Assembly: GCF_004379255.2 (NCBI RefSeq)
Contig: NC_056034.1
Span: forward strand, 33,607,262 to 33,671,261
Reading direction: 5' to 3'
DNA: 64,000 nt
Origin: Salvia splendens
Lineage: Eukaryota > Streptophyta > Magnoliopsida > Lamiales > Lamiaceae
Every line of letters begins with the position of its first letter. Within the stretch, counting starts at the first letter, position 1. The translations under genes were made by a program, and so were the position numbers. Shown here piece by piece: positions 1-10,792 of the stretch. The notes below the pieces were generated by a model. That model was given only the letters and a program-made list of their open reading frames with translations. It was not told the DNA's origin and did no database searches.

Positions 1-1629
1 GATTATGAAATGACCTATTTTGCTTTATGTGTGGCAGAATCTATTGAGTTTGATGAACCTGCTACATATGAGGAGGCAATGAAGGGAATGGAGTGGAAAC
101 AATGGCTGGAGGCTATGAAAGATGAAATGGAGTCACTATTAAAAAATGGTACTTGGATTCTTGTTGATAAGCCAAATTCTCAGAAGCCTGTGGGATGTAA
201 GTGGATTTTTAAGAAGAAGGTGGAGGTTTCTGATGGGAATAGAGTCAGGTACAAGGCAAGGCTTGTAGCAAAAGGATATTCACATAAGGAAGGAGTAGAC
301 TTTAATGAGATCTTCTCACCTGTTGTCAAGCATACTTCTATCAGAGTCCTATTGTCTGTTGTAGCACAAAGGAACTGGGAACCACATCAGCTTGATGTCA
401 AGACTACTTTCCTCCATGGAGAGTTGAAGGAGACTATTTTTATGGAGCAGCCAACTGGTTTTGTAGTTCCTGGTCTGGTGAACAAAGTATGCTAGTTGAA
501 AAAGAGCCTATATGGACTTAAACAGAGTAGTAGGCAATGTTATAAAAGGTTCGATACTCATCTTAACTCAATTGGTCTCAGGAAATCAGCATATGACAAT
601 TGTGTATACATCAAGACAGTGGATGGAGAGGCAATTGCTTATCTAGTCTTGTATATAGATGACATGCTGGTGGCTGCAAAGAGCATGGCTGATGTGAATT
701 CTGTGAAGGAAGATCTTAAGAAGGAGTTTGATATGAAGGACCTCGGGGAAGCTAGAAGGATTCTAGGTATGGACATAAGCAGAGACAGGGCAAAGGGTGA
801 ACTAAGGCTGAGTCAAGAAGATTACTTGAGCAAGGTCTTGCAGAGATTTCAGATGCATGAATCTAAAAGTGTAGCCATCCCTTTAGCTCAGCACTTCAAG
901 TTATCTACTCAACAAGCCCTAGACTCTGATCAAGAGAGAGTTGAGATGCAGAAGATACCATATGCAAATGTGATAGGAAGCATCATGTATTCCATGATCT
1001 ATACCAGGCCGAATTTAGCACATGGGATCAGTGTGACCAGTAGGTATATGAAGGAATATGGGAGGGATCATTGGGCAGCCTTGAAGTGGATTATGAGATA
1101 CATTAAGGGCAGCAAGTCTACTGGGATCATCTTCAAGAGACAGAAAGGTTGGAAAGAAGAGGCACTTGTGGGCTACTGCGATTCAGATTTTGCCACAAGT
1201 TTAGACACAAGGAAGTCACAAACTGGGTATATTTTCACCCTCTATGGATCAGCGGTTAGTTGGAAGTCTGCACTCCAATCGGTGGTCGCCTTATCTACTA
1301 CCGAAGCGGAATATATCGCCTTGATAGAAGCGATAAAGGAAGGGAAATGGTTGATGGGAATCATTGAAGATTTTGGAGTAGATCAGAAGGTGGTGAAGGT
1401 ATTGTGCGACAGTAATAGTGCAATAATGTTGGCAAAGAATCAAGTTTTCCACGAGAGAAGTAAGCACATCGACATAAGACTTCACTTCATTAGAGATGAA
1501 ATAGCTAGTGGAGATGTTGAAGTTGAGAAAGTCAGGACCGAGAATAATGCAGCGGATGCATTAACCAAAGCCTTACCAGTTTCTAAGCTCAAGCATTGCT
1601 TGAGGCTGGTGGGTGTGTTGTCTGTTTAA
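1..1629 (+). pseudogene. Copia retrotransposon pol, 3' part (reverse transcriptase + RNase H), interrupted by one stop
   Basis: The reading frame is open from the first base of the window, so the element starts upstream. It encodes the end of a Ty1/Copia polyprotein, which copies element RNA into DNA in virus-like particles. Visible in order are the RT entry region (NGTWILVDKP, KARLVAKGYS), the catalytic LDVKTTFLHG motif, the LYGLKQS motif, the active-site YIDDM, and an RNase H domain with GYCDSDFA, STTEAEYIAL and CDSNSAI. A single TAG at 493-495 splits the frame between VNKVC and LKKSLYGLKQ. The frame is otherwise continuous, so one nonsense mutation broke it. The tail KHIDIRLHFIRDEI is normal for Copia. 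Wording of the RNase H region suggests a Tork-like lineage, but that is inference. The LTR follows directly. Confidence 0.9.
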
Positions 1630-1661
1630 GGTGGAGTAAGGATGAAGGGTTGAGAAGTGGA

Positions 1662-2144
1662 TGTTTGTTGCTGTCACTGTCGAGGTGGAGATTGTGGAGT
1701 GCGGCCGTGACATGGACGAATGTGGAGTGGGCACGTGGCTCATCCGCCAGCTCACTAGTCAAGGGTGCATGAAGAAAGCGTTGTATGGGATCGAAGCTAA
1801 AGAGAGAGCAGAGTTGGTTAGTAACTAACTTTGGAGGCCTCCAGCTGGATTTAAGAGAGGCTGCCTTATTCATTGTAACACATAGACTCAATCAAGATCA
1901 GAGAGTGAGAGTAAAGAAGAAAGAAAAGTGAGCTGTGAGAATCACCATTGTAGAGTGAGGTAGCTCGTGTTGTGTTTTTCATCTTCTTGTTTCCATCTCT
2001 GTACAACCACCAAAAGAGTGATAGTAAATAAACATCTCATCCCTTCCGTGGACGTAGGCTAATTTTGCCGAACCACGTAAACCCCGACTGTTACTTGTTT
2101 TCTTGTTTTCGATCTCATCAATCTTTCAATCTAAAACCTCAACA
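1662..2144 (+). repeat. 3' LTR of the Copia element
   Basis: The LTR starts with TGTTTG just after a purine-rich tract (AGGGTTGAGAAGTGGA) and ends ...CCTCAACA, giving the usual TG...CA borders. The downstream part carries the CCGTGGACGTAGGC and CCGAACCACGTAAA segments that are common near the 3' end of plant Copia LTRs. The matching 5' LTR is outside the window, so the borders rest on the PPT and the TG/CA rule only. Confidence 0.7.
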
Positions 2145-2590
2145 TTTAACAACTAAATCATCTTATTCCAAGAAGTTATAGGATTATAATTGTAACACAT
2201 GCATGCATATACTGATATGTCATATACATACATATGCGGTATATGTAATTTTGTGGCGCAACTAGATGTGGTCTTTGACATGATTGTGGGTAGTGGTGAA
2301 GAAATGATAGCTATAGTCCATGGATAGATAGTGAAAGGGTATTGCTATCTCAATTCTCAAACTAGGGGGCCTCGAGAATTAATGAGGCACACGTGCATGG
2401 CTTCTTCATAGATTCTTGAGGGCTACATCAATTTCATGCATTCCGTCCATAAAAAATAGACAACATTTGATGCGGCATAGATTTTAATGCATAATTGATA
2501 AAGTAAGAAATAGATAGAAAGAAAGAGTGATTGAAGTAATGTTAGTGGAGAATGGAAACCACCTCGTTAAAGAGACAAAAGTTTCTTTAA

Positions 2591-2916
2591 ATAGAATTGA
2601 TCTATTTTTAAGGGACATCTCAAAATGATAAATGTGGTCATTTTTAATGGACAGGGGGAGTATTAATAATTTTTATTATCCTCTTCCATCAATGGTCTGT
2701 ATCTTAAGTAGGCCAAACATGTGGTTGTTCCCATTAGGTCTTTCTAATTTATGATAGAATTGATCTATTTTTAAGGGATATCTCAAAATGATAAATGTGA
2801 TCATTTTTAAGGGATGGCGGGAGTATTAATAATTTTTGTCATGCTCTTCCATCAATGGTCTCTATCTTAACTAGACCAAACATGTGGTTGTTCCCATTGG
2901 GCCTTTCTAATTTATG
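2591..2916. repeat. Tandem repeat, two copies of about 163 bp
   Basis: The unit begins ATAGAATTGATCTATTTTTA and recurs at offset 163 (second copy from 2754). Both copies contain GGGAGTATTAATAATTTTT, CTCTTCCATCAATGGTCT and CATGTGGTTGTTCCCATT. The copies differ at roughly ten positions, so the duplication is not very recent. Confidence 0.85.
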
Positions 2917-3445
2917 TTAGAATTCATGGTCTATACTCATTTCTGTACTGTCAATAGTTGGATGGAATAGCCTAATCGATGAGCAACGTGATCGATTCAT
3001 TTATTTATATTTTCTAAATTGTGAATACTCACAATCTTTTAAATTACAAGATCAATGCGGTTATGTATTGAATGATTTAGATTAGCTCCACGTTCAATAA
3101 CTAGTGATGGTTTATACAAAGATAAGTACTAGGCCTCTGCTAGTCCTAAGCAAGCCGCAAGGGATTCTAGATTATAGTACTATTAAATAAAAAAAAATTT
3201 GAGGGAATTAATTACTATACGATAGTGTTGGTTGATGTAATAATTCGCATTTCATTATAAATGAAACATTTGATTTCAACACGAGATTTTATGTAGTGTT
3301 GTTTTCTTAGTCGATGAGTAGAAAAAAAAAAGTAAGAGAAAAAAAGTAGAGATGATGTTGTTTTCATTTTAGGGAACGTTTTGTTTTTAAATGGGACAGA
3401 GGGAGTACTATCTTTAACATTGTAACTACGATATTTGAAGTATGA

Positions 3446-3670
3446 TACTCCCTCAGTATACAAAAAATAGTCTCATTTGTGAACGACATGAATTTTAATG
3501 AGAAATTAGTATAGTATGAGAGATAGAGAAAAAATAGGTAAAGTAAAAGAGATACGGAGAAAAAGTAAGTAAAACATGAAAGAGAACTTTCCACTTTTGG
3601 AATGAGACTATTTTTTATAAATATCCCAAAATGGTAAAATGAGACTATTTTTCCGTAAACGGATAGAGTA
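3446..3670. mobile_element. Stowaway-type MITE
   Basis: The left end TACTCCCTCAG...AATAGTCTCATTT is mirrored by the right end, whose reverse complement reads TACTCTATCCG...AATAGTCTCATTT. The CTCCCTCCGT-like terminus next to TA is typical of Stowaway (Tc1/mariner) MITEs. It has no coding capacity. Confidence 0.7.
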
Positions 3671-4839
3671 GTATGAAAATAAAAGGACTGAGTAGATTGG
3701 AGTGTGAATAAATGAAAATAATGGATTCCGGGAACTTGTACATTGTTTAGCTTTCTTAAGACAATCCCATGTGTGCACATGCATCCCTCATCCAAAATTC
3801 ATCACTCTTAAATGCATTCGTGCGGGTTCCCTTCTTTCTCCACAACAATTTTTCTGTGGAGTATAAGATTAGACTTGTAAATATATTATATATGGGTGTG
3901 TTAAACTGAAACCACTCTTTTATACTCCTTCCATTCCACTATATGTCAAAGAGTTTTTTTGACATGGTATTTAAGAAAAAGATATTTATTCAATTAAGTG
4001 GATAGAATAAAGTAAGACAAGAAAAGATTGGAGAGATAAAGAGAGAACAAAGTAAAAAATAAAAAATAAATTACGAAAGATAAATGGGTTACTTTTTGAA
4101 AAAAAGAAAAAGAGAAAAACAATCAGTTATGGGAAAATCTGAAATCATTTGATGCATATTTTCAACACTCTGAACAAAATCTACCAATAATTTATTAGAA
4201 CTAACTCCACACTTATCATATACTATGATTGAAGAGATTTATTTTATCTTACTTAAGATTATAAATGCTGATATATACTGATATACAGATAATTCGAAGG
4301 GCCACGAGCATGTGGCTCAAGGCTTGCTTAATTATAACTATTCATCTCTCTCAATTAATTTGCTACTATTTCGTACAAGAAAAATTACTGGCTTATTATC
4401 TCGTCATCTAAGAAACTAAAAGTAATAATTCCATTCTAACGTTCAAGACTACGATAAAATTATTGACTCATTTAGAGATAAGATAGATGTCTAAATCAAA
4501 CATATTAAACTAAGTGTGTGATCAAATTATTTTATTTTGCTGTAAACCCACGTTATTGTGGGATAAATGATTGCTTCGTTTATCAATATATTTTAAGAAG
4601 TTCAAAAATACATAAATCGGCAACGCCTTAATTAAACACATCTTATTTTTGTAGAGTTAATATACGTGGATGTTGTATTGACACAGGGAAGGTTGCAAAT
4701 GTGAGGTTTAGGTTGCATAAAAAAGGCATGAAAATATAATGATATGGATATAATCTAATACAAACTTTATATACAATACAAACTCGAAACTATGATCTGG
4801 ACCGTTAAATTTCAATAATGCAAACTTTATATATTGCAC

Positions 4840-5035
4840 AAACTCCAAACTATGATCTGGACCGTTAAATTTCAAGATTTGATGACATGTGACAAATAAC
4901 GTCAATAGAAAATGTCAACACAGCGTCAACATTGTCAACCGATTGACATTGTGCTGACATTTTCAGTTGACATTATTAGTCATCTGTTAACATCAAATCT
5001 TAAAACCTAACGGTACAAATCATAGTTAGGAGTTT
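4840..5035. mobile_element. Palindromic MITE with long inverted arms
   Basis: The left arm (AAACTCCAAACTATGATC...AAGATTTGATG) pairs with the right arm, whose reverse complement reads AAACTCCTAACTATGATT...AAGATTTGATG, over more than 50 bp. The centre near 4940 continues as a looser palindrome of GTCAACA/TGTTGAC motifs. Part of the left arm is duplicated just upstream (about 4770-4826). I could not find a clear target duplication, so the superfamily is open. Mutator-like is one possibility. Confidence 0.65.
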
Positions 5036-5123
5036 ATAAAAAAATGTGCCGTTTACATCTTATCACTACCCTACAATGGTATCACTACCCTACAATGGTA
5101 TGTACTATATGTGCATAAACATA

Positions 5124-5366
5124 TACTCTCTATGTCCCATTAAATATGAAACGTTTGCTTTTTCACACATGTTTTGGAAAAATGTTAATAAATAGTTAAA
5201 GTGAAGAAAAAATAAAGTAAAAAAAAGAATAATGTAAAGGGGACTCTCTTCTACATTATTCTCTCTCTTACTTTATTTTTCCATTACTTTAGTTATTTAT
5301 TATATTTTTTTCTAAACAAGTGCGCAAAAGCAAACGTTGCATATTTAATGGGACAGAGGAGGACTA
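5124..5366. mobile_element. Stowaway-type MITE
   Basis: TACTCTCTATGTCCCATTAA at the left is matched by the reverse complement of the right end (TCCTCCTCTGTCCCATTAA), followed in both by ATATGAAACGTTTGC-like sequence. The flanks are TA. The interior is AT-rich and noncoding. Confidence 0.8.
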
Positions 5367-5392
5367 CAACTAATCAACATTCAACACCATAA

Positions 5393-7351
5393 GAGTATCC
5401 ACAATGGCGCCCGTCCCAGCGGACGTTCGGCCGGCGTGCCGGAGTTCCGCGCGGGACGTCCGCCATTGCGCAGCGGTGACTCGGATACAGACGTCCGCTG
5501 CGGACACCGGAAGTCTGCGGCGTTCCCGGGACGTCCGTCGCAACGTCCTTGCGGACGTCCTCCATTGCGTTGACCCCACGGACGTCCGCGCGGACGTCCC
5601 GATTATTTTATTTTTTTTAATTCTATAAATACGGCTCGTTGAACTTCATTTCATTCGCACCACTTGTATTAATGAGTATCTCTCTCTCTCTCTACGTTTC
5701 TTTTATATATCCGGAATGGCTGGTAGTGGTAGTGGTAGTGGTAGTGGCTTTGGTGCGAGCGGTAGCAGTGCGGGTGGTAGTGGTGGGGGTATGATGACAT
5801 AATGAGGCGAATTCATGCACGTGTGCGGGAGGCAACGGAGAGGGAGATACAGGCGGCCTTGGCGCCGGCGGTACTTCGACCCATCCATCGTCGATCTATA
5901 GTACCCCGGGACCACCTCGCTGCACACCGTCGGTTGTATGAAGATTACTTCGCTTCGGAGCCATGATTTGGGGAGAACATGTTCCGGCGACGTTATAGGA
6001 TGCATCGTCCGCTCTTTCTGCGTATCATGGGCGCCTTAGAGCGTCGATACGGGTATTTCAGGGTGCGGGAGGATGCAGCTGGTAAACCCGGCCACACTCC
6101 GATTCAGAAGTGCACTGGCGCAATCAGGCAGCTGGCATACGGAGGTGCGACTGACATGTTCGATGAGTACCTCCACATCGGCGAGACGACTGCCCGCGAT
6201 TGCCTAAAGTATTTTTGTCTGGGCGTTAGGGAGATATTCGGCGATAGGTATCTTCGGAAGCCTACCCCGAAGATTGTCAGGCTCTGCTGGATATGCACGA
6301 GACTCAGCACGGGTTTCCGGGGATGCTGGGCAGCATAGATTGTATGCATTGGGAGTGGAAGAACTGCCCCGCTGCATGGAAAGGGGTGTACACTACGGGT
6401 TTCAAGGGCAAGAATCCCACGATGATCCTTGAAGCGGTAGCTGACTACCGGCTGTGGATTTAGCATGCCTATTTTGGAGTAGTCGGGTCGAACAATGACA
6501 TCAACATCCTCCAGTCGCCGCCCCTTTTCAACGACCAGTGCAAGGGCGTCGGTCCGGGCGTCAATTTCGTCGCCAACGGCAACCAGCACAACATGGGCTA
6601 TTATTTGGCTGATGGGATATACCCTATGTTGCCCGTCTTTGTGAAGACGATCAGATGCCCAACAGAAGAAAAGAATGTATATTTTGCGGCTCGTCAGGAG
6701 GCAGCGCGCAAGGATGTGGAGCGAGCATTTGGTGTGCTCTAGGCTCGATGGGTGGCAGTGAAGGGTCCATCACGGTTGTGGTATGCTGACAGCATCGCCG
6801 ATATGATGTACGCATGTATTATCATGCATAACATGATTTTCGAAGATGAAGGTCCAGCACTGACGGATTGGGCCAATGATGATGCCGATGCTGCGGGTCC
6901 AAGCCACGGCGTGGCCACCGGCAATGTATGTATGGGGATACCCCATGACGAGGTGGAGCTAGTCCGTGCATTTGCCGACATGCGCAAAAAACAAGCCCAT
7001 ATTCGACTCTAGAATGATATAATTGAAGAAGTATGGCAGCGGAGGGGTCGTCCTTGATGGAATTTGTATTTATTTAAGTGTACTTTTTTAGTTTTTTTTT
7101 TGGTTGAAATGTACCTTTATTTTTTTTATTTAATGAAATTTTAATTCCATAAATTGTTTAATTTGGTGAATTTGTGAATTTTTATTATTGTGGGAAGTCC
7201 GTCGGGATGTCCTTGGGGATGTCCGTCACTGTGCAGTGGGAAGTCCTTATGACGTTGCAGTGCAGTGGGAAGTCCTTATGACGTGGTAGGAAGTGTTTTT
7301 GGGATGTCTGCGGGGATGTCCGCCGGGACATCCGCACCATTGTGGATGCTC
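5393..7351 (+). mobile_element. PIF/Harbinger transposon, complete ends, defective
   Basis: The TIRs are GAGTATCCACAATGG at the left and its near-complement CCATTGTGGATGCTC at the right. TAA flanks both sides (5390-5392 and 7352-7354), which is the 3-bp target duplication typical of PIF/Harbinger. GGACGTCC/GGATGTCC motifs recur just inside both ends and may be transposase binding sites. It carries one broken transposase gene. No second ORF (the Myb-like partner of autonomous elements) was recognised. The right end lies only about 260 bp upstream of the start codon of the bHLH gene at 7612. Confidence 0.93.
5716..7057 (+). pseudogene. Harbinger transposase (HARBI1-like DDE nuclease), broken
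   Basis: The start is placed at the ATG before a Gly/Ser-rich leader (MAGSGSGSGSGFG). Homologous segments follow: the RRRYRMHRPLFLRI region, KCTGAIRQLAYG, DMFDEYLHIGE, the first catalytic Asp in [14 protein letters not shown], the second in GSNNDINIL, and the Glu in DVERAFGVL. The C-terminal ACIIMHNMIFEDE block comes next. The frame is destroyed: stops follow the leader and the FASEP segment, a frameshift lies near 6290-6310, and further stops lie after YRLWI, in AFGVL-stop-ARW and near the C-terminus. All three catalytic residues survive in pieces, so this is a decayed full-length copy and not a deletion derivative. Confidence 0.9.
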
Positions 7352-7611
7352 TAATATCAACTTATTTTAAATTAGGGTCTTGACATGTGGGCCATAGAGT
7401 TGCATGTGCCCGCATGTGCTGTCTTTCTCTCACTGACCCACCACAATCCCCTTCTTTCTCTTCATAAATTGGCTTTATTCACTAATTTCTTTTCTCCCCT
7501 CTATCCTCTCTTTCTCATTTTGCCTTTTTTGTTGTAGTTAGATCCCAAGAAAATTTCAACTATTTTCTCTACATTTTTTCTTTCGGATCTCTGCTGCTAT
7601 AAGTTCGCTCG

Positions 7612-8617
7612 ATGAAAGCAAGGTAAGTTCCTATTTATCTTTCAGAATTCATTAATTAGTAGTATATAATAGCACTAATTTAGACGATAGAAATGAGTCA
7701 TTCACCCTCATAATATGATTCATAAGGGTGAAGGGTTATCCAAAAATATATAGATAAGACAAGAATAAACTTATTTCAACACTCCCTTTGAGCATGCGCA
7801 GACAAAGAGATCTGCATTGACTTGAGCATGCCATTAAAAGATCTTTTAAGGGATGAGTTATCCAATAATATATAGATATGCCAAGTAGAAATAGGTCATT
7901 AAAAGACCTTTTAAGGGATGAGTTATCCAATAATATATAGATGAGACAAATTATTACCAAGTCTGACATAGGAAAAAATGAGGATTTTCCTTTTTTAGTT
8001 TAGAATTTATTATCCCACTAGGTAGTGAAATTGGAATAATATGGTTAAATTTTATGGGTCATGTCATCATGCAGTGTTCCTCATTCAATTCCAGATACAA
8101 TAAAATTGTAAATTAATGGTGCTTAGTTATTCATAACCATAAATATTTTATTGATAGATCATCACTGAAACAAGAATTCCTGGAAAAATGGAGAAAGGGG
8201 CTCCAAATAGGAAGAAATGATTCAACCATTCTAGAAAGGAAAGACGCCATCAAATTATCAGCAGATGTGGCCATCGCCGCAACCAGAAACGCCGCCACCC
8301 GCTGGCGACGGGCGCTGCTGTGCGACGTCGTTTCCAAAAACCCGACCAACAAACACGTCGTCGAGCAAATTTTAGGTCATAAATTGAAAAACACAGCGGC
8401 GACTACTAGGCTGACCACCGCATGCAGGCGGAGAATTTTGAGACGTGGCCAAAATTATCGTCGTCGGAAGAGGAACAAGAGAAGCCGAGCCCTTCGGAAG
8501 CTTGTACCGGGTGGAGAAGAAATGGATGGGGTTTTGCTGCTTCAAGAAACGCTCGATTATATTGTCTCGTTACGAGCTCAGGTGGATGTCATGCGACGCC
8601 TTGCTGCCATCACCTGA
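7612..8617 (+). CDS. IBL1: IBH1-like 1 type atypical bHLH transcription regulator, 2 coding exons
   Basis: Proposed exons are 7612-7622 (ATGAAAGCAAG) and 8158-8617, with a GTAAGT donor and a GATAG acceptor. They join in frame to a 156-aa protein beginning MKARSSLKQEFLEKWRKGLQ. The exon-2 frame has no credible ATG of its own, which is why the tiny first exon is needed. The motif ERKDAIKLSADVAIAATRN followed by TRWRRALL is a family signature of IBH1/IBL/AIF proteins. An HLH (about 112-150, LRKLVPGGEEMDGVLLLQET...SLRAQVDVM) closes the protein. The basic region lacks the H-E-R residues needed for E-box DNA binding. Family members act as nuclear antagonists of growth-promoting bHLH factors downstream of brassinosteroid signalling; that role is inferred here. 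CT-rich sequence upstream (7440-7600) looks like 5' UTR. Confidence 0.8.
7725..7945. repeat. Degenerate tandem repeat inside the bHLH intron
   Basis: The segment CTTTTAAGGGATGAGTTATCC followed by AATAATATATAGAT occurs at about 7843-7876 and again at 7909-7942. A third diverged version (GGTGAAGGGTTATCCAAAAATATATAGAT) starts near 7727. All lie within the 535-bp intron. Confidence 0.75.
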
Positions 8618-10002
8618 TCATCAATCTATTTATACATTAAAACTTGTGCCGAACATAATCCTCTGTATATCTACCTCTCTTAGTTTTTATCATTTTTATT
8701 TTTGGATGTAAATATTGTGTGTGTGTGTGTATGTAAAGATGAAGCAATGAAAGAGTATTCATGCTAATTACAATATTCATTAATTCAAAATTCAAAACTT
8801 TTCTTTGGGATTATGATTAATTATCTAAAAATGCTGTAACTTATATTAATAAAATTGTCTAAGGATATTTTTTAGCCAATTAAGAACGTTCATTGGAGTT
8901 CTAAGTACACCACCTACACTTTAAAAATTGGTTCAATCTTTAGGGAAGCAAATGAAAGTGTCAAAAATATAAGATTAAGGTGCGGTGGACAATTGTGACC
9001 TTAATTTTTTAAAAAAATTCTAATATAACTAATTGCGTCTCTAATTTTTTTTTATCTTTATAAGATAAGTTTGTTGCAATGTTATCACTGGATTTATAGT
9101 GGCACTGTCGCAGTTTCATTTCATTTTGTGAAATGTTACAACCTTTTAAAAAACTTATTTTGAATTTTACTGCATTTGGACAACTTGCAATATAGATATC
9201 AGGTGACCAAAAATGCATTTGGGCCTCCGTAAGAAATTTGTATCCATCTATATTGACCTTAGTATAATGTTTTTTTATGATATCTTACTTCAATGTATAT
9301 AATACAGGAAAAAAAGTTCAATATGCATGAGCGTTTTTTAATTTGGGATTGTGAAAATGGCAATTGTCATATTCCAACATTTTGTATATAATGAAATATG
9401 TTGCAGTGCAATTATGATATAATTAGATTCCTTATAATGTCAATTGTCATATAGGTGGCAACTGTTAATAGAGTAAAAAATATTTACTTGTCTTAATTGT
9501 TCATTTGTTCAGTGCTATACCACATCAGTGTTGTTAGTCTTCTTAAGTAAGAAAACTTTTTGACTGACATTGCAACCCATTAACAATAGATAAACCAAAA
9601 CATATCTAAGACACCAATTGAGTCACATACTGTGATGTTCATGTAAAACTACTTAGTCTACAATGCAAAAGACTTAGACTTGTTTGCTTTTAGATTTTAA
9701 ATGTTGTAAAACACATCATATATGTTCAAACAAAGCACAATATAACAAAATATTCATTCTCCATTAATAATACTTTAAAAACTTTTTGTTTCTATCTCTG
9801 TCTTACTTTTCCAATTATGCATTAAAATTAGCGCTGGGTGGATGGAGTATATTATTATCATTTGAAAATTCTCTTGCAACTAACTTCTTAACATTCGTAT
9901 CTACAAACATCTAACTCGGGATTCGGGGAGAACTTATAGGCCAATGGCATCTCTTGTCCGAAATTAAGTTTTGTCTCCAATTATAATTGTTGAAGCTGAA
10001 AG
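8618..10002. other. Intergenic, 3' UTR of the bHLH gene then AT-rich DNA
   Basis: The first 100-150 bases are presumably 3' UTR and include a short TG microsatellite (about 8717-8731). Beyond that I see AT-rich sequence without ORFs, convincing inverted repeats or RNA genes. Confidence 0.5.
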
Positions 10003-10420
10003 TAGAGATACCCAAGGTTTTCGGTTCCGACGGTTAACCGCGGAACCGTAACAGCCGGTTCAGGTTCCGAACAGGAACCGTGACTTTTTTCTTGAACCGG
10101 AACCGCCATATTTTGAACCGTGGGCCGGTTTCGGTTCCAAATTTTACGAACCGAAACCGTGCCGGAACCGCCGGTTCCGGACGGTTCCGGACGGTTCCAA
10201 ACCGGACCTATGAAAAACCGTCGGAAAACCGTGAAATCTATCCGGAACCGTGAAAAAACGTACCGGAAAACCGACGGTTCCGAACCGAAACCGTAACCGT
10301 CGGTTTTGGAACCGGAACCGTGAAACACCCTCGCGGTTCGGTTCCAGTTCGATAATTTCTGAAACCGGAACCGGCGGTTCCAAACCGTAACCGCCGGTTC
10401 CGGAACCGTGGGCATCTCTA
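10003..10420. mobile_element. Non-autonomous hAT-type element packed with AACCGG/CCGGTT motifs
   Basis: The left end reads TAGAGATACCCAAGGTT and the reverse complement of the right end reads TAGAGATGCCCACGGTT. The flanks GCTGAAAG (9995-10002) and GATGAAAG (10421-10428) form an 8-bp target duplication with one mismatch, as expected for hAT elements. The 418-bp interior is unusually GC-rich for this region and consists of dozens of GGAACCG/CGGTTCC/AACCG words in both orientations. Maize Ac, a hAT element, carries short subterminal transposase-binding repeats, so these words may play that role; this is inference. It encodes no protein. Confidence 0.85.
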
Positions 10421-10792
10421 GATGAAAGTAAAGAGATACATACTATAAACATATCGTAAAAATTGATGTTCAAATGTTCAATTACTGGGTGTTGGTTGTA
10501 ACTGGGTGGGCATGGCCAAGAGCCCACTAGGATTAATTAGGACAATTACAAACATCCTAGCCCAACATGAATTACGACACTACTGAATTCAAAGGTTTAA
10601 CCAACAGAGTTGTCGATTCGACAACGAAAACTAAAATATCTAATTGAAGTCAAACCAATAAAATCAATCCTAGTATTTCCTCTGTCCACCATTTAAAAAA
10701 ATCAATTTGTCATTTTAGATTATCCATAATTTAAATAATTATTTATTTTTTTCCACTTAATTTGATATATGGATTCTCTACTACATTCTACT

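Larger units (their letters stand above)
2145..5392. other. AT-rich intergenic DNA with MITE relics
   Basis: No host gene is seen. The stretch holds a 163-bp tandem repeat (2591-2916), Stowaway-type MITEs (3446-3670 and 5124-5366), a partial element of the same kind ending near 3407 (GGGACAGAGGGAGTA), another partial one near 3925-4090, and a palindromic MITE (4840-5035). A short 19-21 bp direct repeat lies at about 5058-5100. Confidence 0.6.

Noticed and set aside
5370..5628. GC-rich ORFs on both strands at the left of the first Harbinger element
   Set aside because: They come from repeated GGACGTCC words in the element's subterminal region; no start context or family.
6104..6589. 161-codon minus-strand ORF in the first Harbinger element
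   Set aside because: It is antisense to the transposase, whose motifs are on the plus strand.
9981..10527. Two overlapping minus-strand ORFs of 127-144 codons rich in Pro, Arg, Phe and Gly
   Set aside because: They arise from the CGGTTCC words of the hAT element; both frames look equally protein-like and neither matches a family.
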